A stretch of 64,000 nt of DNA. Source: JBKBKC01 sp046294265 (GTDB lineage: Bacteria > Pseudomonadota > Alphaproteobacteria > Rhodobacterales > Rhodobacteraceae). This document shows, in pieces, positions 38,398-46,872 of this stretch; the stretch's first letter is position 1, and each line of letters begins with the position of its first letter. Location of the stretch: NCBI GenBank assembly GCA_046294265.1, contig JBKBKC010000013.1, positions 73,167 through 137,166 of the forward strand. Direction: 5' to 3'. The notes beneath the pieces were generated by a model that ran no database searches, was not told the origin of the DNA, and worked only from the letters and a program-made list of their open reading frames with translations. The position numbers were made by a program, and so were the translations under genes.

Positions 38398-38480
38398 TGC
38401 GGCATCCTCTGTCTCAGGTGCAGCATACGCCTGTTGCGCGGTGGTGCAAGCGGAGAGGTCGGCGGGGGGCTTTGCGCCCC

Positions 38481-38551
38481 GTCGCCGTCGGGCTTGAACC
38501 GATGGCGCTCCGACGGCGACCCCCCGCAGGATATTTGTGCCAAGATGAAGG
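38481..38551. repeat. GC hairpin plus GGATATTT dispersed repeat between glyS and ppdK
   Basis: An 11-bp perfect inverted repeat (GTCGCCGTCGG at 38481-38491, CCGACGGCGAC at 38510-38520) is followed at once by CCCCCGCAGGATATTTGTGC and CAAGATGAAGGGGG. It belongs to the window-wide hairpin-plus-GGATATTT family and lies directly after the glyS stop. Confidence 0.75.
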
Positions 38552-38554
38552 GGG

Positions 38555-40705
38555 TTAGCCTTCGATCCTTGTGAGGTCGGCCACTTGCGCGCAGGTGGCG
38601 CGGATGCGGTGCAGCAGGTTCAGGCGGTTGCGGCGGATCACGGCGTTGTCGGTGTTGACCTGCACGGCGGTGAAGAAGGCGTCGATGGGGGCGCGGAGGG
38701 CGGCCATTTCGGCCATGGCGGCGGCGAAATCCTCGGCGGCCATGGCGGGGGCGATCTTGGCCTCGGCACGGTCGAGAGCGGTGAAGAGGGCGGTTTCGGC
38801 CGGGTCCTGCGCGAGTTTGGGGTCGGGGCCGTAGGAGTATTCGACGCCGTCCTTTGCTTCCGCCTGGGTGAGGATGTTGCTGGCGCGTTTGAACCCCTGC
38901 AGGAGGTTTGCGCCGTCGTCGGTTTTCAGGAAGGCCGAAAGGGCCTGCGCGCGGTTGACCAGCAGGGTGAGGTCATCGTTGCCGGGCCCCGCGGCGCTTG
39001 TCGCCGCAAACGGCGACGGGGCAAGGCAGGCGTCGATTATGTCGTGGGAGATGGCCTGATCGCGGAGGGTGACCTTGAGGCGGTCGTGGAGGAAGCCAAG
39101 AAGGCTGACGGTGGTCTGTTGGATGTAGGTGCCACCCTCCATCTCGAAACCACTCCAGACAATTTCGGTGTGCTCGTCCATATGCTCTTGATGGGCAGTC
39201 AGGATGTCAGCCAGAGCCAATCTCACCCCGTTCCCCACCACCAACCGGATCACCCCCAAGGCCGCCCGCCGCAGCGCGTAGGGGTCCTTGCTCCCGGTCG
39301 GCTTCTCGTCGATCGCCCAGAAGCCCGTCAGCGTGTCGATCTTGTCGGCCAGCGCCACGGCGACCGACACCGGCGCCGTGGGCACGGCGTCGGAGGGACC
39401 GAGCGGCGAATAGTGGTCGCGGGCGGCGTCGGCGACTTCGGGGGGTTCGCCTGCGGTGAGGGCGTAATAGCGGCCCATTACGCCTTGCAACTCGGGAAAC
39501 TCCCCCACCATGGCCGAGCGCAGGTCGAGTTTCGCCAGACGCGCGGCGCGTTCGGCCATGTCGGGGTCGGCCCCGACCATCGGCGCAATCTCGCGCGCCA
39601 GGGCCGCGATGCGGGCGATGCGGTCGGCCTGGCTGCCCAGCTTGTTGTGGAAGGTGACTGAATTGAGACCCGCCGCCCACGCGCCCATGCCCGCCTTCGC
39701 CTCGCGCAGGTCGGCGTCATGGAAGAACCGCGCGTCGGACAGGCGGGCGGCCAGCACCTTCTGGTTGCCGGCAAGGATCGTGGCCCCATGGTCGGCGGTC
39801 TTGGTATTGGCGACGGTCACGAAGCCTTCGATGCGGCCGGTGGCGGGATTGCGCACAGAAAAGAACTTCTGATGCTCGCGCATCGAGGTTTGCAGCACCT
39901 CCGCCGGCAGGTGCAGGAAGTCGGGCGCGATCTGGCCCATCAGGACGACGGGCCATTCCACCAGCCCCGCGACCTCGGACAAAAGGGCGGCATCCGGCAC
40001 CACCTCCAGACCCCGGGCAAAGGCCATCTGGGCAGCGTCGTGCCAGATCGCGGCTTCCCGCTCGGCGGAGTCCAGAACAACATGGGCGCGGGCAAGTTTC
40101 GCGCGATAGTCGTCGAAGGAGGTGACAGCGAAGGGCGCGGGGGACAGGAAGCGGTGGCCCTCGGTAACGTTTCCGCCCGTCAGGTGATCGACGGTCAGGG
40201 GCACGGTGTCGGACCCGGCCTCAGAGGCCAGGACGCACAGGATGCGGCGCAAGGGGCGGACCCAGCGCAAGGACCCCGCCCCCCAGCGCATGGATTTGGG
40301 CCAGGGGAAGGTGCGGATCACATGCTCCACCACCTCGGCCAGGATGGACGCGGCGGGGCGTCCGGGTTTTTCGATCACGGCAAAGAATAGCTGCGCCTTC
40401 TTGTCGTCGCGGATCACCAGCTGGTCGCGGGTGAGGCCGGTGGACCGCAGAAAACCTTCGATGGCGGCTGGCGGCGCATCGGTGCGGGGACCTTTGCGTT
40501 CCTCGCGCAAGGCGGGGCTTTCGGCGGTCAGCCCCTCGATGGCAAGGGTGAGGCGGCGGGGGGTCGAGAAGGCCCCGGCACTGGCGTAGGTCAGGCCCGC
40601 CTGAACAAGCCCCTCGGTCACCAGACGCTTCAGGTCGTCGCGGGCGCGGGCCTGCATGCGGGCGGGGATTTCCTCGGAGAAGAGTTCGAGGAGGAGATCG
40701 GGCAT
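38555..40705 (-). CDS. glyS: glycyl-tRNA synthetase beta subunit
   Basis: Beta subunit (716 aa) of the alpha2beta2 glycyl-tRNA synthetase, which charges tRNA-Gly. The N-terminus LLLELFSEEIPARMQ, the HD-like central segment SMREHQKFFSVRNPATG, and LADKIDTLTGFWAIDEKPTGSKDPYALRR are conserved GlyS features. The C-terminal anticodon-binding region is helical. The ATG at 40705 is preceded by no extra homologous residues, so the longer in-frame extension is ignored. The order glyQ, small membrane protein, glyS, ppdK forms one - strand cluster. Confidence 0.97.
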   Translation of the reverse strand: MPDLLLELFSEEIPARMQARARDDLKRLVTEGLVQAGLTYASAGAFSTPRRLTLAIEGLTAESPALREERKGPRTDAPPAAIEGFLRSTGLTRDQLVIRDDKKAQLFFAVIEKPGRPAASILAEVVEHVIRTFPWPKSMRWGAGSLRWVRPLRRILCVLASEAGSDTVPLTVDHLTGGNVTEGHRFLSPAPFAVTSFDDYRAKLARAHVVLDSAEREAAIWHDAAQMAFARGLEVVPDAALLSEVAGLVEWPVVLMGQIAPDFLHLPAEVLQTSMREHQKFFSVRNPATGRIEGFVTVANTKTADHGATILAGNQKVLAARLSDARFFHDADLREAKAGMGAWAAGLNSVTFHNKLGSQADRIARIAALAREIAPMVGADPDMAERAARLAKLDLRSAMVGEFPELQGVMGRYYALTAGEPPEVADAARDHYSPLGPSDAVPTAPVSVAVALADKIDTLTGFWAIDEKPTGSKDPYALRRAALGVIRLVVGNGVRLALADILTAHQEHMDEHTEIVWSGFEMEGGTYIQQTTVSLLGFLHDRLKVTLRDQAISHDIIDACLAPSPFAATSAAGPGNDDLTLLVNRAQALSAFLKTDDGANLLQGFKRASNILTQAEAKDGVEYSYGPDPKLAQDPAETALFTALDRAEAKIAPAMAAEDFAAAMAEMAALRAPIDAFFTAVQVNTDNAVIRRNRLNLLHRIRATCAQVADLTRIEG

Positions 40706-40709
40706 GGGG

Positions 40710-41252
40710 TCAGTATCCGGTGCTGGTGGGCGGCCGCTCGGGGCGCGCGGGGGGCGGCGGGCAGCCTTCGGGCAGGGCCTTGCCGTCGAAAAGCTCCTTG
40801 CCGCAGGCGTTGATCTGCGGCCAGACAAAGATGCGGCCGTCGGGGAAGGCGGCAATCACGCGGTCCACGCCCCAGGGGGTGTGTTCGGAGGAAAGCCAGG
40901 CGGCGGCCTCGCCGCGTTCGAGGGCCGCACCGATGGCTGCGGCATCGAAACAGTCGAACCAGCCCGGCGCGGTAAGGGGCACGGGGGCGGGATGCGTTTG
41001 CGCGGTATCCGGCAGGGGCGCGGCGAGGCGGGCGCAGGCACGGAACCGGATGGGGGAGCTGTTGCTGTCGATCCCCTGAAAGTCGGTGACGGGCAGCGGG
41101 GCGGTGGTGCCGTCGGTCCGGGCAAAGGTGAGGGCGGCCTCGGGCGAGGCGGGGTCGATCCTGTCGTAGAAGGCATAGACCTGAAGGTAATACATTCCGC
41201 CCCCCGCGAGGATGGCGGAGACGACGATCAGCGCCACAAGGATTTTGCCCAT
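40710..41252 (-). CDS. DUF6446-like single-helix membrane protein in the gly operon
   Basis: Protein of 180 aa with one N-terminal membrane anchor (residues ~4-22, then YYLQVYAFYDRI) and a periplasmic domain. The domain holds four or more Cys (RACARL, WFDCFDAAAIG, INACGKELF, EGCPPPP) that could form disulfides. I believe it matches the Rhodobacteraceae family DUF6446, but that is from memory. It is wedged between glyQ (2-bp gap) and glyS (4-bp gap), so it is surely co-transcribed with them. Function unknown. Confidence 0.75.
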   Translation of the reverse strand: MGKILVALIVVSAILAGGGMYYLQVYAFYDRIDPASPEAALTFARTDGTTAPLPVTDFQGIDSNSSPIRFRACARLAAPLPDTAQTHPAPVPLTAPGWFDCFDAAAIGAALERGEAAAWLSSEHTPWGVDRVIAAFPDGRIFVWPQINACGKELFDGKALPEGCPPPPARPERPPTSTGY

Positions 41253-41254
41253 GC

Positions 41255-42181
41255 TCACAGCGAGGCCCCCGCTTCTGTCGTCACAAAGGCATCGGCGCAG
41301 GCCTTGGCCAGCGTCCGCACGCGGCCGATATAGGCCTGCCGTTCGGTGACCGAGATGACGCCCCGCGCGTCCAGCAGGTTGAAGATGTGGCTGGCCTTGA
41401 TGCACTGGTCATAGGCGGGATGGGCCATCACGATGCGGCGGCCCGATGTGGGATCGTCGGGGGCAAAAGCCAGAAGGCGCGCGCATTCCGCCTCGGCCCG
41501 CTGGAAATCGCCCTGCAGTTTCTCGCTATCGGCGGCGTCGAAGTTGTGACGGCTGTATTCCTGTTCGGTCTGGCGGAAGATGTCGCCATACCGCAGCGGG
41601 ATCGAGCTTTGCGGGTCGTTGAAGGGCATGTCCATCACATGGTCCACCCCCAACACATACATCGCCAGCCGCTCCAGCCCATAGGTCAACTCGCCCGAGA
41701 CCGGATGGCAGTCATGCCCGCCGACCTGCTGGAAATAGGTGAATTGGCTCACCTCCATCCCGTCGCACCACACCTCCCACCCCAGGCCCCAGGCGCCGAG
41801 CGTGGGGCTTTCCCAGTCATCCTCGACAAAGCGGATGTCGTGCAGGGCGGGGTCGATGCCGATGGCGGCGAGGCTGCCCAGATACAGCTCCTGCAGGTCG
41901 GGGGGCGAGGGTTTGATGATGACCTGATACTGGTAATAGTGCTGCAGCCGGTTTGGGTTCTCGCCATAGCGCCCGTCGGTGGGGCGGCGCGAGGGCTGGA
42001 CATAGGCGGCCGCCCAGGGACGGTTGCCCAAGCTGCGCAGCGTGGTCGCGGGGTGGAAGGTGCCCGCCCCCACCTCCATGTCATAGGGTTGCAGCACGGC
42101 GCAGCCCTGCGCGCCCCAATAGGACATCAGGCGCAGGATGATCTCCTGGAAACTGCGGGGGGGGGTCAGGTGTTGTGGCAT
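41255..42181 (-). CDS. glyQ: glycyl-tRNA synthetase alpha subunit
   Basis: Alpha subunit (308 aa) holding the class II active site for glycine activation. Motifs include SFQEIILRLMSYWGAQGCA at the N-terminus, PYDMEVGAGTFHPATTLRSL, YVQPSRRPTDGRYGENPNRL (motif 2) and the motif 3-like ELTYGLERLAMYV. The length is standard. It is the first gene of the glyQ-glyS cluster and is divergent from the secreted protease-like gene. Confidence 0.97.
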   Translation of the reverse strand: MPQHLTPPRSFQEIILRLMSYWGAQGCAVLQPYDMEVGAGTFHPATTLRSLGNRPWAAAYVQPSRRPTDGRYGENPNRLQHYYQYQVIIKPSPPDLQELYLGSLAAIGIDPALHDIRFVEDDWESPTLGAWGLGWEVWCDGMEVSQFTYFQQVGGHDCHPVSGELTYGLERLAMYVLGVDHVMDMPFNDPQSSIPLRYGDIFRQTEQEYSRHNFDAADSEKLQGDFQRAEAECARLLAFAPDDPTSGRRIVMAHPAYDQCIKASHIFNLLDARGVISVTERQAYIGRVRTLAKACADAFVTTEAGASL

Positions 42182-42307
42182 GGGCTACCCGGGTCAGAGG
42201 TTGTGCGCTGCATAGGTGCGGGGGCGGGCGGGGTCAATGCGGCCTGCATGGCGCCGGGGGGCTGCACGAATGCGTCACGAATGCGCGGGGGGTGCTGGAA
42301 ATCCCAT

Positions 42308-42323
42308 GCAAACTGTGGTTTGC
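42308..42323. promoter_or_regulatory. 16-bp palindrome in the glyQ / protease-like intergenic region
   Basis: GCAAAC-TGTG-GTTTGC is a perfect inverted repeat 37 bp before the start at 42361, in the 179-bp divergent gap with glyQ. It may be an operator for either gene; no regulator is suggested by its sequence. Confidence 0.4.
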
Positions 42324-42360
42324 GCGGAATGTAACAGGTGAAATGCGGGATTCTGACAAT

Positions 42361-44175
42361 ATGCGCCTTCTGTTGACGATTGCTGCCGTGATCCTGCTGA
42401 TCCTGCCCGCCAAGTCATGGGCGCAAGCCAACCCCAGCTTCTGGGTGCAGATAGAGGCGCAGCCGCGCCTTGCCGATGCCGAGGTGCGGGCGCGGGCCTG
42501 GTCACAGGTGTTTCCCGACGTGGCGGGGTTCCGCATGGCCTCGGGCTGGTATGCGATCACCTTGGGTCCCTATCCCCGTGAGGCGGCGCTGGACCGGCTG
42601 AACGGCCTCTTGCGGGAAAACCTGATCCCGTCCGACAGCTTTCTGGCGGCGGGCGAGGTCTATCGCGCGCCGTTCTGGCCAGTGGGCGGCGTGCCTGCCC
42701 CCGCAGCCCCGGTCGAGACGCCGGCCGAACCCGTCGCCCCCCCTGCAACGGTCGAGGTGACGCGACTGGCGCCGCCTGCACCCGAACCGCCGCCACAGGA
42801 CACCGCCGCAGCCCACCCTGCCCCCCTCGCCCCCCTGCCCGGCCCCGAGGAAACCCTGGCCGAAGCGCGCGCCAACGAGGGGCGGCTGAGCCGCGAAGAG
42901 CGTCAGGCGATCCAGTCGGCGCTGCAATGGGCGGGGTTCTACACCTCGGCCATCGACGGCGCCTTCGGTGTTGGCACGCGCGGGTCGATCACCGCCTGGC
43001 AATCGGCGCGGGGATTCGAGGCGTCGGGCTTTCTGACGACCCGGCAGCGCGAGCAGTTGCTTGGGGAGCGGGCGGCGCTGGAGACGGCCCTTGGCCTGCA
43101 GACCGTGACGGAACCCGAAGCGGGGATCGAGATCGCCCTGCCGCTGCGCCATGTCGCCTTTGACGGCTACGCCCCGCCCTTTGCCCATTTCGCAGAACAG
43201 AACGGCAGCGGGCTGCGCGTGGTGCTGATCAGCCAGAAGGGCGACGTGGCCTCTCTGCGCGGGCTTTACGACATGCTGCAGTCGCTGGACGCGGTGCCAC
43301 CGCAGGGGCGTCGTGCGGTGTCGGACCGCAGCTTTTCCATCGAGGCCGCGAATGAGCGCATCGCCTCGCAATCCTATGCCGAGCTGTCGCAAGGCCTCAT
43401 CAAGGGCTGGATGCTGATCTGGGAGCCGCGCGCGGCTGCCCTTGCGGCGCAGGCGCTGCCCCTGATGAAATCGAGCTTCCGAAGCACCGGCGCGCGCGCG
43501 CTGGACCGCGACCTGGTGCCGCTGGATGCGGCCGCACAGCTGGCCATGCTGACCGGGATGGAGGTGCGCAGGCCCGCCCTGTCGCGCACGGGGTTCTATG
43601 TCTCGGCGCGCGGCGACGTGCTGACCACCGCCGAGGCGGTGGCGTCCTGCGACCGGATCGTGCTGGACCGCGTGACCGAGGCGCGGGTGCGCAGCGTTGA
43701 TGCGGGCCTTGGCATTGCGCTGGTGTCGCCCGTGACGGCGCTGGCTCCACCTGCCGTCGCGGCACTTGCCACCGACCTGCCCCGCCCGGGCTCCGAGATC
43801 GCCGTGGCGGGCTATTCCTATGGCGAAGCGCTCCCCGGCCCCGCGCTGAGTTTCGGCGCGATGGCCGAGGCTGCAGGGCTCGACGGCAACGCCGACCTGC
43901 GGCGGCTGGCGCTGGCGGCGCTGCCCGGCGATGCGGGGGGGGCGGTCCTGGATGGCAAGGGGGCGGTGCTGGGCATGCTGCTGGCGCAGTCGGCGGACGC
44001 GGCGCGGGTGCTGCCCCAGGGGGTTGCGCTGGCGATGGGGGCTGCGCGGCTTGCAAGCTGGCTGAAGGCGGCGGGCCTGCCCGTCATCTCCGCATCCGGC
44101 GGCCCTGCCCTCGGCCCCGAGGACCTGACGGCGCGGGCGACGCGGATGACGGTGCTGGTGTCCTGCTGGCGCTGA
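42361..44175 (+). CDS. secreted peptidoglycan-binding protein with trypsin-like domain lacking catalytic residues
   Basis: Exported protein of 604 aa. Signal peptide at residues 1-~22; a SPOR-like N-terminal part (FWVQIEAQPRLADAEVRARA, ~29-95); a Pro-rich linker; a PG_binding_1 domain (~180-240; ALQWAGFYTSAIDGAFGVGT). The C-terminal ~200 residues resemble a trypsin-like fold, but the usual TNAHV reads TTAEAV, the Asp position reads GLGIAL, and the usual GDSGGP reads GDAGGAV. All three catalytic residues thus seem replaced, implying a binding or structural role. The ATG at 42361 gives a clean signal peptide; 42343 is an alternative. Confidence 0.75.
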   Translation: MRLLLTIAAVILLILPAKSWAQANPSFWVQIEAQPRLADAEVRARAWSQVFPDVAGFRMASGWYAITLGPYPREAALDRLNGLLRENLIPSDSFLAAGEVYRAPFWPVGGVPAPAAPVETPAEPVAPPATVEVTRLAPPAPEPPPQDTAAAHPAPLAPLPGPEETLAEARANEGRLSREERQAIQSALQWAGFYTSAIDGAFGVGTRGSITAWQSARGFEASGFLTTRQREQLLGERAALETALGLQTVTEPEAGIEIALPLRHVAFDGYAPPFAHFAEQNGSGLRVVLISQKGDVASLRGLYDMLQSLDAVPPQGRRAVSDRSFSIEAANERIASQSYAELSQGLIKGWMLIWEPRAAALAAQALPLMKSSFRSTGARALDRDLVPLDAAAQLAMLTGMEVRRPALSRTGFYVSARGDVLTTAEAVASCDRIVLDRVTEARVRSVDAGLGIALVSPVTALAPPAVAALATDLPRPGSEIAVAGYSYGEALPGPALSFGAMAEAAGLDGNADLRRLALAALPGDAGGAVLDGKGAVLGMLLAQSADAARVLPQGVALAMGAARLASWLKAAGLPVISASGGPALGPEDLTARATRMTVLVSCWR

Positions 44176-44181
44176 GGCGGA

Positions 44182-45630
44182 TCAGTCGCGCCAGAACCGG
44201 GCCAGGAACAGTACATAGACCGACATCAGCTCCAGCCGCCCCACCATCATGCCCGCGATCATCATCCATTTGGCGATGGCCGGAAAATCGCCCACGGCGC
44301 CGGTTGGCCCAACCTCGGGGCCAAACACCGGGCCAATATTGGCCACCGCCGTCCAGGCGGCGGTGATCGCCGTGCGGGTCTGCAGGCCGGTCAGCGACAA
44401 CAGCACCGCCAGCACCCCGAACGTCAGGATGAACAGGGTAAAGAACACGATCACGGAGTTGATCACGTCGTTGTTCACCCGCCGCCCCTCATACCGCACG
44501 GCCACCATGGCCGAGGGGTTGTTCAACCGCGCGATCTGCACCTTCACCGCTTCGAACAGGATCAGGTAGCGGAACACCTTGACCGAACAGCCCGTCGATG
44601 ACGTGCATCCACCGATCAGGCCCACGGCGATCAGCACCACAAACGGGAACGGCCCCCAGACCGCCAGATCGACGCTGGAATATCCCGTGCCCGAGAAAAC
44701 AGACACGATGTTGAAGGCGGATTCCCTTGCCGTGATCAAGACGGGTGCCCTGCGGGTGAACACCTCGTAGGCCAGCACGGCGGCCACGGCATAGGCGTTC
44801 CAACGCAGATAGGCGCGCACCTGCACATCGCGCCACAACGGCCCGGCCTGCCCCTGCATCAGTTGCACGAATCGGATGAACGGCAGGGATGCCGCCAGCA
44901 TGAACGCCACCGCCGCCCATTCCGCCGCCCCGCGATACTTGGCGAAAGATGCATCCGATGAGGAAAACCCGCCCGTGGACACCGTGGTCAGCGCATGCAC
45001 CACCGCGTCGTAGCCCGTCATCCCGAGCGCGAAATAAACCACCGCGCAGGCCAGCGTCAGGGCCACATAGACCTGGATCAGCGCAGACGAGATGTCCAGC
45101 GCGCGGGGCAGGATCTTGCCCAAGGTATCGAACCCCTCGGAGCGGAAGAACTGCATCCCGCCGACCTTCATCACCGGCAAAAAGATCATCGCCACGATGA
45201 CGATGCCCAAGCCCCCCAGCCATTGCAGGATGCCCCGCCACAGGTTGGTCCCCAGCGGCAGCGCATCCAGCCCGGTGAAGACGGTGGTGCCGGTCGTGGT
45301 CATGCCCGAGACCGCCTCGAACATGGCGTCGGTAAAGTCCGCATCGGGTGCGCCGAACACGAAGGGCAGCGCGCCGAAGGCCGGCAGGGCCAGCCAGACG
45401 CCGGTGGTCAGCACAAAGGACTGCTGCAGCGTCAGCCCCCGCCCCGCACCGTTGGCGCAAGCGATCGCCATCACCGAACCCGCGACGCCCGCGATCACGC
45501 CCGCCTCGAGGAATGCCATCCAGTTCGGGTCGCCCGCCATGAAGTCGAGCGCCATGGGAAACAGCATCATCGCGCCCAGGACGGCGACCAGAAGGCCGAT
45601 GATGTATCCAACGGGGCGCAGGTCGATCAT
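44182..45630 (-). CDS. trkH: Trk-type potassium uptake protein
   Basis: Potassium channel-like subunit (482 aa) of the Trk system. About twelve hydrophobic segments form four pore repeats with filter-like sequences: SGMTTTGTTVF, TVSTGGFSSSD, FSGTGYSSVD and the final TAVANIGPVFG. The N-terminus MIDLRPVGYIIGLLV matches TrkH. The NAD-binding partner TrkA is not encoded here. The gene is convergent with the protease-like gene (6-bp gap). Confidence 0.94.
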   Translation of the reverse strand: MIDLRPVGYIIGLLVAVLGAMMLFPMALDFMAGDPNWMAFLEAGVIAGVAGSVMAIACANGAGRGLTLQQSFVLTTGVWLALPAFGALPFVFGAPDADFTDAMFEAVSGMTTTGTTVFTGLDALPLGTNLWRGILQWLGGLGIVIVAMIFLPVMKVGGMQFFRSEGFDTLGKILPRALDISSALIQVYVALTLACAVVYFALGMTGYDAVVHALTTVSTGGFSSSDASFAKYRGAAEWAAVAFMLAASLPFIRFVQLMQGQAGPLWRDVQVRAYLRWNAYAVAAVLAYEVFTRRAPVLITARESAFNIVSVFSGTGYSSVDLAVWGPFPFVVLIAVGLIGGCTSSTGCSVKVFRYLILFEAVKVQIARLNNPSAMVAVRYEGRRVNNDVINSVIVFFTLFILTFGVLAVLLSLTGLQTRTAITAAWTAVANIGPVFGPEVGPTGAVGDFPAIAKWMMIAGMMVGRLELMSVYVLFLARFWRD

Positions 45631-45707
45631 GGCGGGCAGGCTTCACCCCGGGCGGCAAGGGTGTCAAGTGCGCGACGCGTGCCGCGATCCCTGCGACCTT
45701 CGCCGCC

Positions 45708-46607
45708 TCAATGTGCGGCAACCGGGCCGGGCGGCCAGGGCGCGCGCGGCAGGATCCGCGACCAGCGCGGGGCGGTGTCCTGTGGCAGGGCCGCGCGCAG
45801 CAGGCCCAGGGGCAACCTGTCGGGCCGGTGCAGAAAGGCACGGTAGAGAGGGAACAGGCCGGGCCGCATGTAGGCCGACCAGTGGCAGACAAGGCGCGCG
45901 GGCGGGGCCGTGGGAAAGCCGAGGCCGCGCAGCCCGGCGCGATGGGTGGACCCGTCGATCTGCAGCGTCACGCAGTTTGCAAGGCTCAGGCCCGCCCCCA
46001 GCGCCGCTCCGTCGCGCCGTGCGCGGCCGTGGATCATACGCTCGAACATGAAATCAAACAGGTCATTCTCGCGGCTGGTGACGTTCAGCACCTCCGCCGC
46101 CCGCCCGGCCGGTGTCAGAAGCTGCGCCCGTGCGGTGCCCGTCACCTCGGCCGCCGACAGCAGCACCATGCGGCCCACATCGCCGGGCGCGAGGTCGGCC
46201 AGCGCCGCCAGCGCCACGCGGGCGCCAAGACTGTGGGCGATCACGTTCACCGGACCGGAGCCACAGCCCCTGATATTTGTCACAAGTTCCGCCAGCGCCC
46301 GCCCGGCCTGCGCGGCTTCGGCATGGGCCTGCCACAGCGTGCCCGCCGCGCGCCAGCCGAACCCCACCGCCATTCCCGGTGCCCCCCGCCCGAAGCCCAG
46401 GCGGCGCGGCCAGGAGAGGATGCGGCCGTTTTGCCGGTGGGGGGTCAGCGCGAACAGCTCGCGATGGGGATCGTTGCGGGGGTCGTCGGGGGTGTAGCGG
46501 TAGCCGTGGATCATCACCGTCACTGGCGCACCGGGCCGGACATGCGCCATCAGGTCGGGCGGAAGCGCCGCGCGCGGACCCTCTGCATTGACGGCGACGA
46601 TCGGCAT
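45708..46607 (-). CDS. alpha/beta-hydrolase-fold protein
   Basis: Predicted serine hydrolase of 299 aa. The oxyanion-side strand TVMIHGYRYTPDDP (residues ~30-43) and the nucleophile elbow AHSLGARVALAALA (~128-141) are clear. The acidic residue and catalytic His are less certain, but SRENDLFDFMFERMIHG and a later HRAG are candidates. No signal peptide, so cytoplasmic. A lipase/esterase role is plausible but substrate and pathway are unknown. The upstream region is shared with the metZ riboswitch leader, divergently. Confidence 0.78.
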   Translation of the reverse strand: MPIVAVNAEGPRAALPPDLMAHVRPGAPVTVMIHGYRYTPDDPRNDPHRELFALTPHRQNGRILSWPRRLGFGRGAPGMAVGFGWRAAGTLWQAHAEAAQAGRALAELVTNIRGCGSGPVNVIAHSLGARVALAALADLAPGDVGRMVLLSAAEVTGTARAQLLTPAGRAAEVLNVTSRENDLFDFMFERMIHGRARRDGAALGAGLSLANCVTLQIDGSTHRAGLRGLGFPTAPPARLVCHWSAYMRPGLFPLYRAFLHRPDRLPLGLLRAALPQDTAPRWSRILPRAPWPPGPVAAH

Positions 46608-46722
46608 CAGGACCAGACCTAGCGGTTACCCCGGCGTATTGCCTCGCTATTTAGTCATATCCTGCGAAACAGGCGTGAAGATGCGGTAACGGGACCGTAA
46701 CGGTGATGATGATCAGCGGCGC

Positions 46723-46751
46723 TTGACGGCAGGGCAGCGGGGGCGTATCGC
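46723..46751 (+). promoter_or_regulatory. candidate promoter of the metZ riboswitch transcript
   Basis: TTGACG (46723-46728), a 17-bp spacer and TATCGC (46746-46751) form a housekeeping-type promoter. Transcription would begin at about 46758, immediately before the first riboswitch stem at 46759, which supports both calls. Confidence 0.55.
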
Positions 46752-46754
46752 CAC

Positions 46755-46815
46755 GACCCGTGGCGCTTTGTGACCGGATTGCGGGCCACGTTAAACAAAC
46801 CGCTAAAGAGGTGTC
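46755..46815 (+). promoter_or_regulatory. SAM-II (SAM-alpha) riboswitch upstream of metZ
   Basis: The leader contains the SAM-II consensus: stem P1 CGTGGC (46759-46764) with GCCACG (46785-46790), the U-rich loop CTTTGTGACCGG, and the diagnostic pseudoknot tail GCCACGTTAAACAAACCGCT followed by AAAGAGG. This class binds S-adenosylmethionine and is known in alphaproteobacteria before methionine genes, matching its position before an O-succinylhomoserine sulfhydrylase gene. Confidence 0.88.
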
Positions 46816-46823
46816 GGGCGAAT

Positions 46824-46856
46824 GCCCCGGCGCCCTTGGCTGTCCGGGGCTTTGTT
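46824..46856 (+). terminator. hairpin between the SAM-II riboswitch and metZ
   Basis: GCCCCGG (46824-46830) pairs with CCGGGGC (46844-46850) across a 13-nt loop, followed by TTTGTT. It lies 9 bp beyond the riboswitch and 16 bp before the metZ ATG. It could be an attenuator that acts when SAM is bound, but the T-run is short and a purely structural role is possible. Confidence 0.5.
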
Positions 46857-46872
46857 CTGGCCGGAGGCCGTG

